Below are positions 37,650-46,154 of a stretch of DNA of 64,000 nt, in pieces. How positions within the stretch are numbered: position 1 is the stretch's first letter; each line of letters begins with the position of its first letter. The stretch lies in the NCBI RefSeq assembly GCF_001613505.1, contig NZ_BDCM01000014.1, positions 186,001-250,000 of the forward strand, in the 5' to 3' direction. This DNA comes from Nocardia mikamii NBRC 108933 (GTDB taxonomy: Bacteria > Actinomycetota > Actinomycetes > Mycobacteriales > Mycobacteriaceae). The position numbers and the translations under genes are program-made. The notes under the pieces were generated by a model. The model ran no database searches. It was not told where the DNA came from and worked only from the letters and a program-made list of their open reading frames with translations.

Positions 37650-37854
37650 CCTGTCAGAACCCGCGAACGCGCCCGCGTGGCGGCAGGCGGGTGTTGCGCC
37701 CGCGGCGGTACGGGTGATTCGTCACTATCGGCGCACGCCCGACACGCCGACGACGTCGGACGATAAGCCGTCCGGCCACGCATCACCGGCAACCGTCCCG
37801 ATACCAACCGCCCAAGGCGCGGCGAATCCGACACAGAGACAATAGGATCGGCTC

Positions 37855-38244
37855 GTGACCGATCGAAATGTGCTTGGGGGACCGCTGGAGGAGTGTGGCA
37901 CCGATCCTCTCACCGGCTTCTACCGGGACGGCTGCTGCAGCACCGGCCCCGAGGATCTGGGTAGCCACACCGTCTGCACTGTTGTGACCCAGGAGTTCCT
38001 GGAGCATCAGAAATCGATCGGCAACGATCTGCTGACCCCACGCCCGGAGAACAATTTCCCCGGCTTGCAACCCGGCGACCGCTGGTGTGTGGTTGCGGTG
38101 CGGTGGCTGCACGCCCACGAGGACGGGGTGGCCGCGCCGGTCGTTTTGGCCGCGACCCATGAGAACGCACTCGAGGTCGTGCCGATGGAGACCCTGCGCA
38201 AATACGCCGTCGACGTCCCCGACGACGTGAGCGATCTGTTGTGA
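37855..38244 (+). CDS. DUF2237 family protein
   Basis: A 129-residue soluble protein of the DUF2237 family. The conserved pattern is complete: NVLGGPLEECGTDPLTGFYRDGCCSTG, then GSHTVCTVVTQEFLEHQKSIGNDL, then FPGLQPGDRWCVVAVRWLHA, with several conserved Cys and acidic residues suggesting a metal site (inference). Biochemical function is unknown. The start GTGACC follows a weak ribosome-binding site. It is a plus-strand gene divergent from ftsY and the first gene of the accessory insert. Confidence 0.85.
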   Translation: MTDRNVLGGPLEECGTDPLTGFYRDGCCSTGPEDLGSHTVCTVVTQEFLEHQKSIGNDLLTPRPENNFPGLQPGDRWCVVAVRWLHAHEDGVAAPVVLAATHENALEVVPMETLRKYAVDVPDDVSDLL

Positions 38245-38331
38245 TCGCGGACCGCCGATCGGGCCGCTCGAGGCTCGGGGCTTGCGGCGAACGAGACCCC
38301 TCAGGAATGGGCTGCCGGCCGAGTGCAACCG

Positions 38332-39432
38332 TCACGCGGCCGCGCACAGCCGGACCGCGGTATTGCGCAGCCCGATAGCGGGACGCGATCCGGGCACCAT
38401 CAGCGCCGAGGCGAATCGAACCCCGCGATGTGATGCGCCGATCCGATCGCGATGCCGCCGCTCGTAGCGTGCCCACGCCGTAGCCGGGTCGTGCGGCGTC
38501 CGCGCGAGTTCCTCGGCCAGGGTGTACGCGCCCGCGATGGCCAGGCTCGATCCGTCGCCGAACAGCGACAGGCATGAGGCGGCGTCTCCTACGACCGCGA
38601 CCCGGCCTCGCGACCAGCGCGGAAGCGATACCTTGCTGACGGCGTCGAAGTAGAGGTCACCACCGGCACGCACCTCGTCCAGCACGGCCTCGAACGGCCC
38701 CGTTCGCCCGGCGAATTCCGCGACCAGCAACCGACGGTGCGCCTCGCTGTCGCGGTGGTCCAGACCGGCCACCGGTGCCCGCCGGAACATGAAGGCCGCG
38801 ATCGGGCGGCCGCCGGCGGGATGGACCGAAACCGACCGTCCCGGCGAGTTGTACATGACCACCTCGTTCGCGGCGCCCGCGGCGCGCGTGACGGGCACGG
38901 TGGCGATGTAGATCCCCATGTGCCGCACGAATTCCCGGTCGTCGCCGAAGGTCAGCCGGCGCACCGCCGAATGCAGGCCGTCGGCGCCGAGCACGTAGTC
39001 GTAGTGCGCCCGCTCCCCCGATTCGAAGCCGACGGTGACTCCCGCCGCGGACTGCTCGATCTCGGAAACACCGTCATTCCAGCGCATCTCGACGTGGCCG
39101 CGGGAGGCTCCGGCGAGAATGGTGGCGAGATCCGCGCGGGCGAGCTCCACGTCACCGCGCTCTCGATCACCGACGCGCATCGAGGCGCGGTCCCGGCCCC
39201 GCGCGTCGACGAACCGCAAGCGGTCCACGGCCGTTGCGGCAGCACGCAATTGGGGCAGCACACCCATGGCGGTCACCACCTCGAGCGCCGGCCCGCGCAC
39301 GTCGACCGGGTTGCCGCTGGAGCGCAGTCCCGCGGCCCGCTCGACCACGGTCACCCGGAATCCGTGTCGGCTGAGCCAGTAGGCCAGCGTCGATCCCGCG
39401 ATTCCCGCTCCGGAAACGAGTACCTCGACCAT
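38332..39432 (-). CDS. FAD-dependent monooxygenase
   Basis: A 366-residue class A flavin monooxygenase (PHBH fold). The dinucleotide-binding motif VSGAGIAGSTLAYWLSRHGF is at the N-terminus; DYVLGADGLHSAVRRL (DG motif) is near residue 155, and VAVVGDAASCLSLFGDGSSLAIAGAYTLAEEL near 275 is the second FAD motif. Length is normal. It diverges from a TetR gene across two palindromic sites and is most likely repressed by that regulator. The substrate is unknown; roles in detoxifying aromatic or antibiotic compounds are common for such pairs. Confidence 0.9.
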   Translation of the reverse strand: MVEVLVSGAGIAGSTLAYWLSRHGFRVTVVERAAGLRSSGNPVDVRGPALEVVTAMGVLPQLRAAATAVDRLRFVDARGRDRASMRVGDRERGDVELARADLATILAGASRGHVEMRWNDGVSEIEQSAAGVTVGFESGERAHYDYVLGADGLHSAVRRLTFGDDREFVRHMGIYIATVPVTRAAGAANEVVMYNSPGRSVSVHPAGGRPIAAFMFRRAPVAGLDHRDSEAHRRLLVAEFAGRTGPFEAVLDEVRAGGDLYFDAVSKVSLPRWSRGRVAVVGDAASCLSLFGDGSSLAIAGAYTLAEELARTPHDPATAWARYERRHRDRIGASHRGVRFASALMVPGSRPAIGLRNTAVRLCAAA

Positions 39433-39447
39433 GTCGCCACCTCTCTC

Positions 39448-39470
39448 AAGTGGACGATTTTCGTCCGCTT
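39448..39470. promoter_or_regulatory. TetR operator-like palindrome 1
   Basis: AAGTGGACG-N5-CGTCCGCTT, with one mismatch between arms, 15 bases from the monooxygenase start. It is a near copy of the second palindrome. Confidence 0.75.
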
Positions 39471-39485
39471 AGTTCGATGGTAGAT

Positions 39486-39510
39486 TAAGTGGACGCAATT
39501 CGTCCACTTA
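39486..39510. promoter_or_regulatory. TetR operator-like palindrome 2
   Basis: TAAGTGGACG-N5-CGTCCACTTA, a perfect 10-bp inverted repeat. It is centred 39 bp from palindrome 1, in the divergent region of the monooxygenase and TetR genes. Confidence 0.8.
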
Positions 39511-39532
39511 ATGAGCACGACGGGAGCCGCCG

Positions 39533-40120
39533 ATGGTCTCGGAGCCGATTCACCCGGATTCCCTGCGCGCCGACGCGCGCAGCAATCGCGATCACCTCCT
39601 GCTCGCCGCCTTGGACGTCTTCGCCGAACGCGGCACCGATGTCCCGATGAAGCTGATCGCCGATCGCGCCGGGGTGGGAGTCGGCACGCTGTATCGCCGG
39701 TTTCCCGACCGCGACGCCCTGGTGGTCGCCACCGCGCGGGCCCACCTGGACCGCCTCGCCCGCATGGCCGACTCGGCGGGGGCGGAGGAAGCGACGGCAT
39801 GGGACGGGTTGCGCCGGTTCCTGCGCGAGTGCGCGCTACTGCGCCTGGGCGCGCTGGCGGCGGCCATCGAACCGGCCGTCCACGCCATGGTCCGCACCGA
39901 TCCGAGCGTGGGCGCGGTGCGTGCGGGAGTTCTCGACCGGATCGGCGAATTGATCCGGCGAGCCCAGCGAGACGGCGACCTGCGCACCGATATCGGCCTC
40001 CCCGAGGTCGGTCTCCTGATGACCGTGCAGGTCTACGCCCAGCCCGGGGAACCCTATCCGGCGGCGGTGGAGCGAGTGCTCGCCATCGTGTTCGACGGGC
40101 TGCGTCCGGTGTCGCGCTGA
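39533..40120 (+). CDS. TetR-family transcriptional regulator
   Basis: A 195-residue repressor. The N-terminal helix-turn-helix region is ALDVFAERGTDVPMKLIADRAGVGVGTLYRRFPDRDALV, about residues 22-60; the C-terminal ligand domain is of the DUF-type found in many actinobacterial TetR proteins (WDGLRRFLRECALLRLGALAAAIE). The ATG follows GGGAGCCGCCG. It is divergent from the FAD monooxygenase and lies beside two palindromes that are its probable operators, including autoregulation. Its 3' end overlaps the tail of the convergent second TetR gene by 67 bases. Confidence 0.9.
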   Translation: MVSEPIHPDSLRADARSNRDHLLLAALDVFAERGTDVPMKLIADRAGVGVGTLYRRFPDRDALVVATARAHLDRLARMADSAGAEEATAWDGLRRFLRECALLRLGALAAAIEPAVHAMVRTDPSVGAVRAGVLDRIGELIRRAQRDGDLRTDIGLPEVGLLMTVQVYAQPGEPYPAAVERVLAIVFDGLRPVSR

Positions 40121-40899
40121 TTCGGCCTTCGCGCCGCAGCTGCGGCGCGGCGCAACCGGTGGGCCTTCTGCCTGCACGCGGACGAGCAGTACCGGGCGGG
40201 CCGTCCGGTCTCCGCATGCGCCACGTCCGCCCCGCAGATCGGGCAACTCCCACTGTCACGATTCCCCGCGGCCACCGTCGTTTCGTTACGGCCGAGAGAA
40301 AAGTTCGCCGGTTTCGTTACGGCCGACTCGCTACGCATCGCAGCCAGCAGCATGGCGGCGGGGCGGGACAGCTCGTCGCGGGCAGTCGAAACACGCTGCA
40401 TCGCAACGCAACCGGCGAAGATCGCCAGCACGTCGGTCAGGGTCAGATCGGCACGTACCCCGCCCGCACGCCGCGCCGCCTCCAGCAGCTGCCCGAGGGC
40501 GAGGTGAAATCGCTCGCCCGCATCCCGGAGCAGCATCCGTGGCCAGCCGTCGTCGGCGTCGAGCAGGTCGCACATCGCCTTGTTCCCGGGCGTGCGGGTG
40601 ACGACCTCCGCGCAGAATGCCAGGAAGGCCGCGGCGGGGTCCGGATCGTCGCGCAGCATCAACGCCCGCGCGGTGAGCTGGTCGATCCGTTGCTGCAGCA
40701 CGGCCTCGAGCAGGTCGGTCTTGGTCGGGAAGTGGCGATGCACGGTGCCGGCCCCCACACCGGCGCGGCGGGCGATCTCGGCCAGCGACACCGACGTTCC
40801 GGATTCGGCGAAGGCCCGCTGGGCGGCGGCGAGGACACGAGCCCGGTTGCGGCGCGCGTCGATTCGGGTGCCCGTCACTGCGGGCGCCGGTTCGCGCAC
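40054..40899 (-). CDS. TetR-family regulator with C-terminal zinc-finger tail
   Basis: About 281 residues. The TetR helix-turn-helix is in RARVLAAAQRAFAESGTSVSLAEIARRAGVGAGTVHRHFPTKTDLLEAVL. The effector domain follows, and then a Cys-rich extension: SCPICGADVAHAETGRPARYCSSACRQKAHRLRR, with CxxC and YCSxACRQ as in zinc-ribbon tails of some actinobacterial regulators. The tail runs antisense through the end of the neighbouring TetR gene. The start is taken as GTG at 40899; GTG at 40878 is possible. It is divergent from the NmrA-like gene, its likely target. Confidence 0.8.
   Translation of the reverse strand: MREPAPAVTGTRIDARRNRARVLAAAQRAFAESGTSVSLAEIARRAGVGAGTVHRHFPTKTDLLEAVLQQRIDQLTARALMLRDDPDPAAAFLAFCAEVVTRTPGNKAMCDLLDADDGWPRMLLRDAGERFHLALGQLLEAARRAGGVRADLTLTDVLAIFAGCVAMQRVSTARDELSRPAAMLLAAMRSESAVTKPANFSLGRNETTVAAGNRDSGSCPICGADVAHAETGRPARYCSSACRQKAHRLRRAAAAARRPNQRDTGRSPSNTMASTRSTAAG
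40280..40326. repeat. Two copies of GTTTCGTTACGGCCGA, a third 12-bp copy in the promoter
   Basis: The 16-mer occurs at 40280-40295 and 40311-40326 in the linker of the second TetR gene, in different reading frames. Its first 12 bases recur inverted at 40901-40912, just before that gene's start. Confidence 0.8.
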
Positions 40900-40963
40900 C
40901 CCGTAACGAAACCCCGCGTCGGCGAATAGCGGAGACGACAACGCTGCTCCTATCGTGCGAATA

Positions 40964-40979
40964 CGGGTCGACCGACCCG
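40964..40979. promoter_or_regulatory. Palindrome between second TetR gene and NmrA-like gene
   Basis: CGGGTCG-AC-CGACCCG, a perfect 7-bp inverted repeat, 26 bases before the NmrA-like start. It is a candidate operator for the divergent TetR protein. Confidence 0.5.
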
Positions 40980-41004
40980 ATTCTACCGAAAGGGCTCCTC
41001 CGAA

Positions 41005-41907
41005 ATGTCTATGCAGAACAACCTCGTTCTCGTCACCGGCGCGACCGGCAAGCAGGGCGGCGCCACGGCCCGCGCGCTGCTCGCCGGCAACGTCCCGGTC
41101 CGCATCCTGGTCCGTGATCCCGCCGCCGAGGCGGCGCGCGAACTCGCCGCCCTCGGCGCGGAGGTGGCCGTCGGCGACTTCGACGCCCCGGCCACCCTGA
41201 CCGCGGCGGTAGCCGGGACACGAGGCGTCTTCCTCGTTCCACCCGCGGCCTTCCGGCCCGACGGCTGGGACGTCGACCTGGAGACGATCCGCGGTGCCGC
41301 CGTGATCGAGGCCGCCCGCAACGCCGGAACCGACCACGTCGTCTTCACCGGTGTGGCGTCGTTCGACAAAGAAATCTCCTGGGGCAGTACCGGAAAGCGG
41401 CAGATCGAGCAGGCGCTGGCCGACAGCGGCATGCGCTACACCGTGCTGCGTCCGGTCCGGTTCATGGAGAACTATTTGGCGCAGGGTATGCCGCTCGACG
41501 GCTTCGTCGACGGCGTGAACGTCCACCTGTTTCCGGCCGATCGACCGGCACAGATGATCGCGGCCGACGATATCGCCGCGGTGGCCGCGCTGGCGTTCGC
41601 CGATCCCGAACGGTTCTCCGGGCAGACACTCGAACTCGCCGGCGACGCCGTGACCCCCGCCGCCGCCGTCGAGCTGATCTCCCGCGCGACCGGATATCCG
41701 GTGCGGTATCGCGAAATCACCGAGGCGGAGGCCGACGCACTGGGTGAACAGATCGGCAATACCTGGCGCCTGAGCCATCAGGGCCACGGCTGGCATGCCG
41801 ATATCGAGCAGACCCGCTCGTTCCATCCCGGCCTGCAGAGTCTGGAAACCTGGCTGGCCACCACCGGCGCCGCGGTTCTGAAGTCCCGGTTCGCGGCGGG
41901 CGACTAG
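41005..41907 (+). CDS. NmrA-like NAD(P)-binding oxidoreductase
   Basis: A 300-residue atypical short-chain dehydrogenase of the NmrA/HSCARG family. The Rossmann motif LVLVTGATGKQGGATARAL is at the N-terminus, followed by RILVRDPAAEAARELAALGAEVAVGDFD and RGVFLVPP. The active-site Tyr-x-x-x-Lys is not evident, typical of NmrA-like redox sensors or NADPH quinone reductases. The ATG follows AAAGGGCTCCTCCGAA. It is regulated, by inference, by the divergent TetR protein. Its stop shares a CTAG with the convergent smc stop. Confidence 0.87.
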   Translation: MSMQNNLVLVTGATGKQGGATARALLAGNVPVRILVRDPAAEAARELAALGAEVAVGDFDAPATLTAAVAGTRGVFLVPPAAFRPDGWDVDLETIRGAAVIEAARNAGTDHVVFTGVASFDKEISWGSTGKRQIEQALADSGMRYTVLRPVRFMENYLAQGMPLDGFVDGVNVHLFPADRPAQMIAADDIAAVAALAFADPERFSGQTLELAGDAVTPAAAVELISRATGYPVRYREITEAEADALGEQIGNTWRLSHQGHGWHADIEQTRSFHPGLQSLETWLATTGAAVLKSRFAAGD

Positions 41908-44900
41908 GTCGTCGCGCCCACCAGATTCTCCCCGCGCAGTCGCTGCGAGATGACCTGGGTGATGCCGTCGCCGCGCATGCTGACGCCGTACAGCGCGTCG
42001 GCGATCTCCATGGTCGGCTTCTGGTGGGTGATGACGATCAGCTGCGACTTCTCCCGCAACTGCTCGAACAGCCCGATCAGGCGGCGCAGGTTGGTGTCGT
42101 CCAGGGCCGCCTCGACCTCGTCCATCACGTAGAACGGGGAGGGGCGGGCCCGGAAGATCGACACCAGAAATGCCACGGCGGCAAGGGATTTCTCACCACC
42201 GGACAGCAGCGACAGCCGCTTCACCTTCTTACCCGGCGGCCGCGCCTCCACCTCGATACCGGTGGTGAGCATATCGCTGGGGTCGGTCAGCAGCAGCCGC
42301 CCCTCACCGCCGGGGAACAGGCGGCCGAACACCTGCACGAATTCACGTTCCACATCCTCGTAGGCCTCGGTGAACACCTGCAGAATGCGGGCGTCGACCT
42401 CGGCCACCACATCGAGGAGATCCTGGCGGGCCTTCTTGACGTCCTCGAGTTGGGTGGACAGGAAGTTGTAGCGCTCCTCCAAGGCCGCGAACTCCTCCAG
42501 GGCCAGGGGATTCACCTTGCCGAGGGTGGCGAGATCCTTCTCCGCGCGTTTGACGCGGCGCTCCTGGGTGGCGCGGTCGTAGGGCATTTCCTGCGGTGGG
42601 CTCACCTGGTCGCCGCGCTCGCGGGCCTGCTCGTACTCCTGCATCTCCAACGCGGTCGGCGGCATCGGCACGTGCGGACCGTATTCGGCGACCAGTTCGT
42701 CGAGCGCGATGCCGAACTGCTCGGCGATGGTGGTTTCCAATTGCTCGATGCGCAGCGCGGATTGGGCTCGCGCGACCTCGTCGCGATGCACGGCGTCGGT
42801 CAGCTGTGTGAGTTGCGTGCTCAGCGCCCGCACCCGCTCCTTGATCTGATCCACCTGGCCGGCGCATTCGGTCCGCCGCCGGACCAGCTCGTCGCGCCGC
42901 GCGGCCGCCTCACCCACCACGGTTTCCAGTTCGGCGGCGATCCGCTCGGCCGATTCGGCGACCACCGCCGCCACCTCGGCGGCACGGCGGCGGGCGGCCT
43001 GGGCCCGTTCGGCGCGGGCGCGGGTCTCGCGTTCGGCGCGTGCCGCCCGGCGCAGCGAATCCGCTCTACCCCGGACCGATTCCGCGCGCTCCTCGGCGGT
43101 GCGCACCGACAGCCGGGCCTCCACCTCCATGGCGCGCGCCTCGGCCAGCGCCGCGGCGGCCTGTTCGCGCTCCTGCCCGGCGGTATCGGTGCCCGCGTCG
43201 GCGTCGGAATCCAGATCGGACTGTTCGGATTCGGCATGACGCAGCCGGCCCTCGAGTTCGGCCAGGGCCGTCAGGTTCTCGTCGCGCGCGGATTCGGCCT
43301 CGGCGCGCTGGGCCAGCAGCCGCTCGTATTCGGAATGGGCGCTGCGCGCGGTCGCACCGAGGCGGCCCAGCCGATCGTAGATCGCGACCAGCGCCTGATC
43401 GGATTCGTGCAATGCCAGCAACGCCTGGTCGACGGCCTGTTTGCGATCATTCTGCTCGGCGAGCGCGCCCGACAGCGCGGCCTCGACCTCCTCGGCCTGC
43501 CGCTGCCACGACACCAGTTCCGCCGCGGCGGCATCGATGTCGGCCTGCACCTCGATCTGGCTGGGCGCCCGGTCCGAACCGCCGAGCACCCAGCCCGAAC
43601 CGCTCAGATCGCCGTCGCGAGTCACCACCCGCAGTTCCGGTCGGCCGGAAAGGATGTCGGCCGCCTGCGTCAGATCGTCGACGACCACGGTGCCGGCGGA
43701 CAGCGCCGCGACCGCACCACGCAGCGGGTCCGGGCAATCGATCACCTCCGCGAGCGGGCGCACCCCCGCGGGCAGGTCACCGATCTCGCTGCGGGGCTGC
43801 GCCGCACCGCCGTAGACGACGGCCGCGCGGCCGCCGTCGGCGTCCTTGAGCGCCCGCACCGCCGCCTGCGCGGTCGGGTGCGCATCCGCGGCGATGGCGT
43901 CGGCCAGCGGACCGAGCGCGGCGGCCACGGCGGCCTCGAATCCGCTGTGTACCCGCACCATTCCCGAGAGCCGGCCCTGTAATCCGTCGGCGCGGTTGTC
44001 CAGCAGCCAGGCGCCGCCGTCCTTGCGGGCCAGGCCCATGGTCAGCGCTTCGATGCGAGCGGTCAGCGAGGCGACCTTCTTCCCGGCCTCGCGGTCGCCT
44101 TCGCGCAGTTCGGTCACCCGCGCGTCGGCCAGTTCCAGAGCCTGGGCGGCGTGTTCGTAGGCAGCGTCGAGACCTTCCTCACCGGCGTCGAGTTCGCTCA
44201 ATTCGCTTTGCACGGACTCGAATTCGGCCTCGGCGGCATCACCGCGCTGCCGGGCCGCGGCCAGCGCCTCCGACAGGCGGGCGATATCGCCGTCGGCCGA
44301 TTGGGCGCGGTGGCGCAGGGTATCGACCTGCCCTGCGAGGCGGGCCAGGCCCTCGCGCCGATCGGCGATGGCGCGCACCGCGGCAAGGTGGGCCTGTTCG
44401 GCGGCCTTGGCGGCCTGCTCGCGGTCGAGCAATTGATCGCGGGCGGCCTCCAGCGTCGCCGTGGCCACCTCGACCGCCTCGAGCAGTTCGGCCTCCTCGG
44501 CCTGCACCCGGTCCGCCTCGGCCTCGAGTTGTTCGGGGTCGCGGCCGGTACCGGTGGGCTGTTCGATGGTGAGGTTGCGGGCCCGATCCCGGGCGATTCG
44601 AATGGTCGCGTTGACCCGCTCCACCAGCGCCGACAGCTGGAACCAGGTCTGCGCGGCCGCCTCGGCGCCGGGCGTGAGCCGCGAGAGCTGGAATTCCTGC
44701 TGCGCCAGCGCCGCATTGGCGGCATCCAATTCGGCCTGCACGGTGATCTGCTGTTCGCGGGCGAAGGCTTCCTTGCTCTGCTGACTTTCCAGTTCGCGCC
44801 GGCGCGCCACCAGATCGTCGGCGGCCAATCGCAGCCGGGCATCGCGCAGTTCGGATTGGACGGTGGCCGCGCGCCGGGCCACCTCGGCCTGGCGGCCCAG

Positions 44901-45512
44901 CGGTTTGAGCTGGCGGCGCAATTCGGTGGTGAGGTCGGTCAGGCGAGCCAGATTGGCCTGCATCGCATCGAGTTTGCGCACCGCTTTCTCTTTGCGCTTG
45001 CGATGTTTGAGCACACCCGCGGCCTCTTCGATGAAGGCGCGGCGGTCCTCGGGTCGCGATTCCAGAATCGCCGAGAGCTGGCCCTGGCCGACGATGACGT
45101 GCATTTCCCGGCCGATACCGGAGTCGGACAGCAGTTCCTGGACATCCATCAACCGGCAGGAGTTGCCGTTGATCTCGTATTCACCGGCGCCGTCGCGGAA
45201 CATCCGGCGGGTGATCGAGACCTCGGAGTAGTCGATGGGCAGCGCGCCGTCGGAATTGTCGATGGTCAGTGTGACTTCGGCGCGGCCCAGCGGCGCCCGC
45301 CCGGCGGTACCGGCGAAGATGACGTCCTGCATCTTCCCGCCCCGCAGCGCCTTGGCGCCCTGCTCCCCCATCACCCAGGTCAGCGCGTCGACGACGTTCG
45401 ATTTGCCGGACCCGTTCGGCCCCACCACACAGGTGATGCCGGGCTCGAGCCGCAGCGTCGTCGCGGACGCGAAGGATTTGAATCCCTTCAGCGTCAGACT
45501 CTTCAGGTGCAC
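41904..45512 (-). CDS. smc: Chromosome segregation protein SMC
   Basis: A 1202-residue condensin ATPase. The N-terminal head shows MHLKSLTLKGFKSFASATTL and GPNGSGKSNVVDALTWVMGEQGAKALRGGKM. Two long coiled-coil arms flank the hinge (LQGRLSGMVRVHSGFEAAVAAALG, about residue 500, to VLGGSDRAPSQIE, about 650). The C-terminal head has LSLLSGGEKSLAAVAFLVSIF (signature) and YVMDEVEAALDD (Walker B). Length is normal. The arms are very Glu/Arg/Ala-rich, which leaves long open antisense frames. The stop overlaps the NmrA-like stop in CTAG. Confidence 0.97.
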   Translation of the reverse strand: MHLKSLTLKGFKSFASATTLRLEPGITCVVGPNGSGKSNVVDALTWVMGEQGAKALRGGKMQDVIFAGTAGRAPLGRAEVTLTIDNSDGALPIDYSEVSITRRMFRDGAGEYEINGNSCRLMDVQELLSDSGIGREMHVIVGQGQLSAILESRPEDRRAFIEEAAGVLKHRKRKEKAVRKLDAMQANLARLTDLTTELRRQLKPLGRQAEVARRAATVQSELRDARLRLAADDLVARRRELESQQSKEAFAREQQITVQAELDAANAALAQQEFQLSRLTPGAEAAAQTWFQLSALVERVNATIRIARDRARNLTIEQPTGTGRDPEQLEAEADRVQAEEAELLEAVEVATATLEAARDQLLDREQAAKAAEQAHLAAVRAIADRREGLARLAGQVDTLRHRAQSADGDIARLSEALAAARQRGDAAEAEFESVQSELSELDAGEEGLDAAYEHAAQALELADARVTELREGDREAGKKVASLTARIEALTMGLARKDGGAWLLDNRADGLQGRLSGMVRVHSGFEAAVAAALGPLADAIAADAHPTAQAAVRALKDADGGRAAVVYGGAAQPRSEIGDLPAGVRPLAEVIDCPDPLRGAVAALSAGTVVVDDLTQAADILSGRPELRVVTRDGDLSGSGWVLGGSDRAPSQIEVQADIDAAAAELVSWQRQAEEVEAALSGALAEQNDRKQAVDQALLALHESDQALVAIYDRLGRLGATARSAHSEYERLLAQRAEAESARDENLTALAELEGRLRHAESEQSDLDSDADAGTDTAGQEREQAAAALAEARAMEVEARLSVRTAEERAESVRGRADSLRRAARAERETRARAERAQAARRRAAEVAAVVAESAERIAAELETVVGEAAARRDELVRRRTECAGQVDQIKERVRALSTQLTQLTDAVHRDEVARAQSALRIEQLETTIAEQFGIALDELVAEYGPHVPMPPTALEMQEYEQARERGDQVSPPQEMPYDRATQERRVKRAEKDLATLGKVNPLALEEFAALEERYNFLSTQLEDVKKARQDLLDVVAEVDARILQVFTEAYEDVEREFVQVFGRLFPGGEGRLLLTDPSDMLTTGIEVEARPPGKKVKRLSLLSGGEKSLAAVAFLVSIFRARPSPFYVMDEVEAALDDTNLRRLIGLFEQLREKSQLIVITHQKPTMEIADALYGVSMRGDGITQVISQRLRGENLVGATT

Positions 45513-45549
45513 AGTCGGTCAGGCTACCCGGTCGGGGTGCGTTGCCGGT

Positions 45550-45583
45550 CGGATGCCGGGCGAACGTGTTCGCCCGGCATCCG
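45550..45583. terminator. Perfect 16-bp inverted repeat upstream of smc
   Basis: Arms at 45550-45565 and 45568-45583 are exact complements with a 2-base spacer. It lies between the small secreted-protein pseudogene and smc. A terminator of the upstream gene, or a cruciform or operator site, is possible. Confidence 0.7.
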
Positions 45584-45666
45584 CCGAATAGGGCCCGGAA
45601 TCAGGCGGCGGTGACGCGGCGTGCGGGAGTCGGCCGCGACCGGACTTCCGATCAGCGGTGCCACGG

Positions 45667-45959
45667 TCACCGGGCCGCGCCGTTGTTCGAGGTGATGTCG
45701 ACGATCAGCTTCTGCCCTGAACCGATCCGATGGAGTAACCGGCGATCTTGTTCGCCACCACGGACCCCTGGCCGGTGACGGTGTTCTGCCCGGGCGCGAT
45801 CGCCAGTCTCGTGACACCACCGGTGTCGATCGACGGCAGCGGCATCGGAGCTGCCGAGGCGACGCCGCCGGCGACCGCGAAGGTGGCGGCGGCGAGCAAC
45901 GCGACCAGCACGGCCGGTATCACCCGGACGAACACACGAAGCACTCGAGATGCGTACAT
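45667..45959 (-). pseudogene. Small secreted protein gene broken by a 5-bp duplication
   Basis: The first frame, starting at 45959, has a signal peptide (RVIPAVLVALLAAATFAVAG, cleavage ASAAP) and then GVTRLAIAPGQNTVTGQGSV and VANKIAGYSIGS, but meets a TGA at 45705. The sequence that would continue, SGQKLIVDITSNNGAAR with a stop at 45667, is in another frame. The bases CCGAT at 45722-45726 are duplicated at 45727-45731; removing one copy joins the two frames into a 95-residue protein. It is either a pseudogene, a sequencing artefact, or a gene that ends 38 bases earlier with an altered C-terminus. Confidence 0.7.
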
Positions 45960-46154
45960 GAGGGTCCATCTTTCCGCACACGAGGCTCCGAAACGCAAGT
46001 CCCCGCATGTATTTCGGGTACCCACGGGCCCGGCCGCTCGTGCGGCGGACCGTCTCGGCACACTGCCCGCTATCTCGATAAGTTAACGACCATTTGCGCT
46101 CGACCCGGAGTAAATGAGAAGGTAGAGGCCCGTTTATCGCACAAGGAGTTCTTC

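Noticed and set aside
38737..39483. Plus-strand frame opposite the FAD monooxygenase, running across the operators
   Set aside because: Antisense shadow that would translate the palindromic operator region; no domain.
40900..41826. Upstream extension of the second TetR protein to 590 residues
   Set aside because: It is antisense to the NmrA-like gene and not TetR-like; a start near 40899 fits the family.
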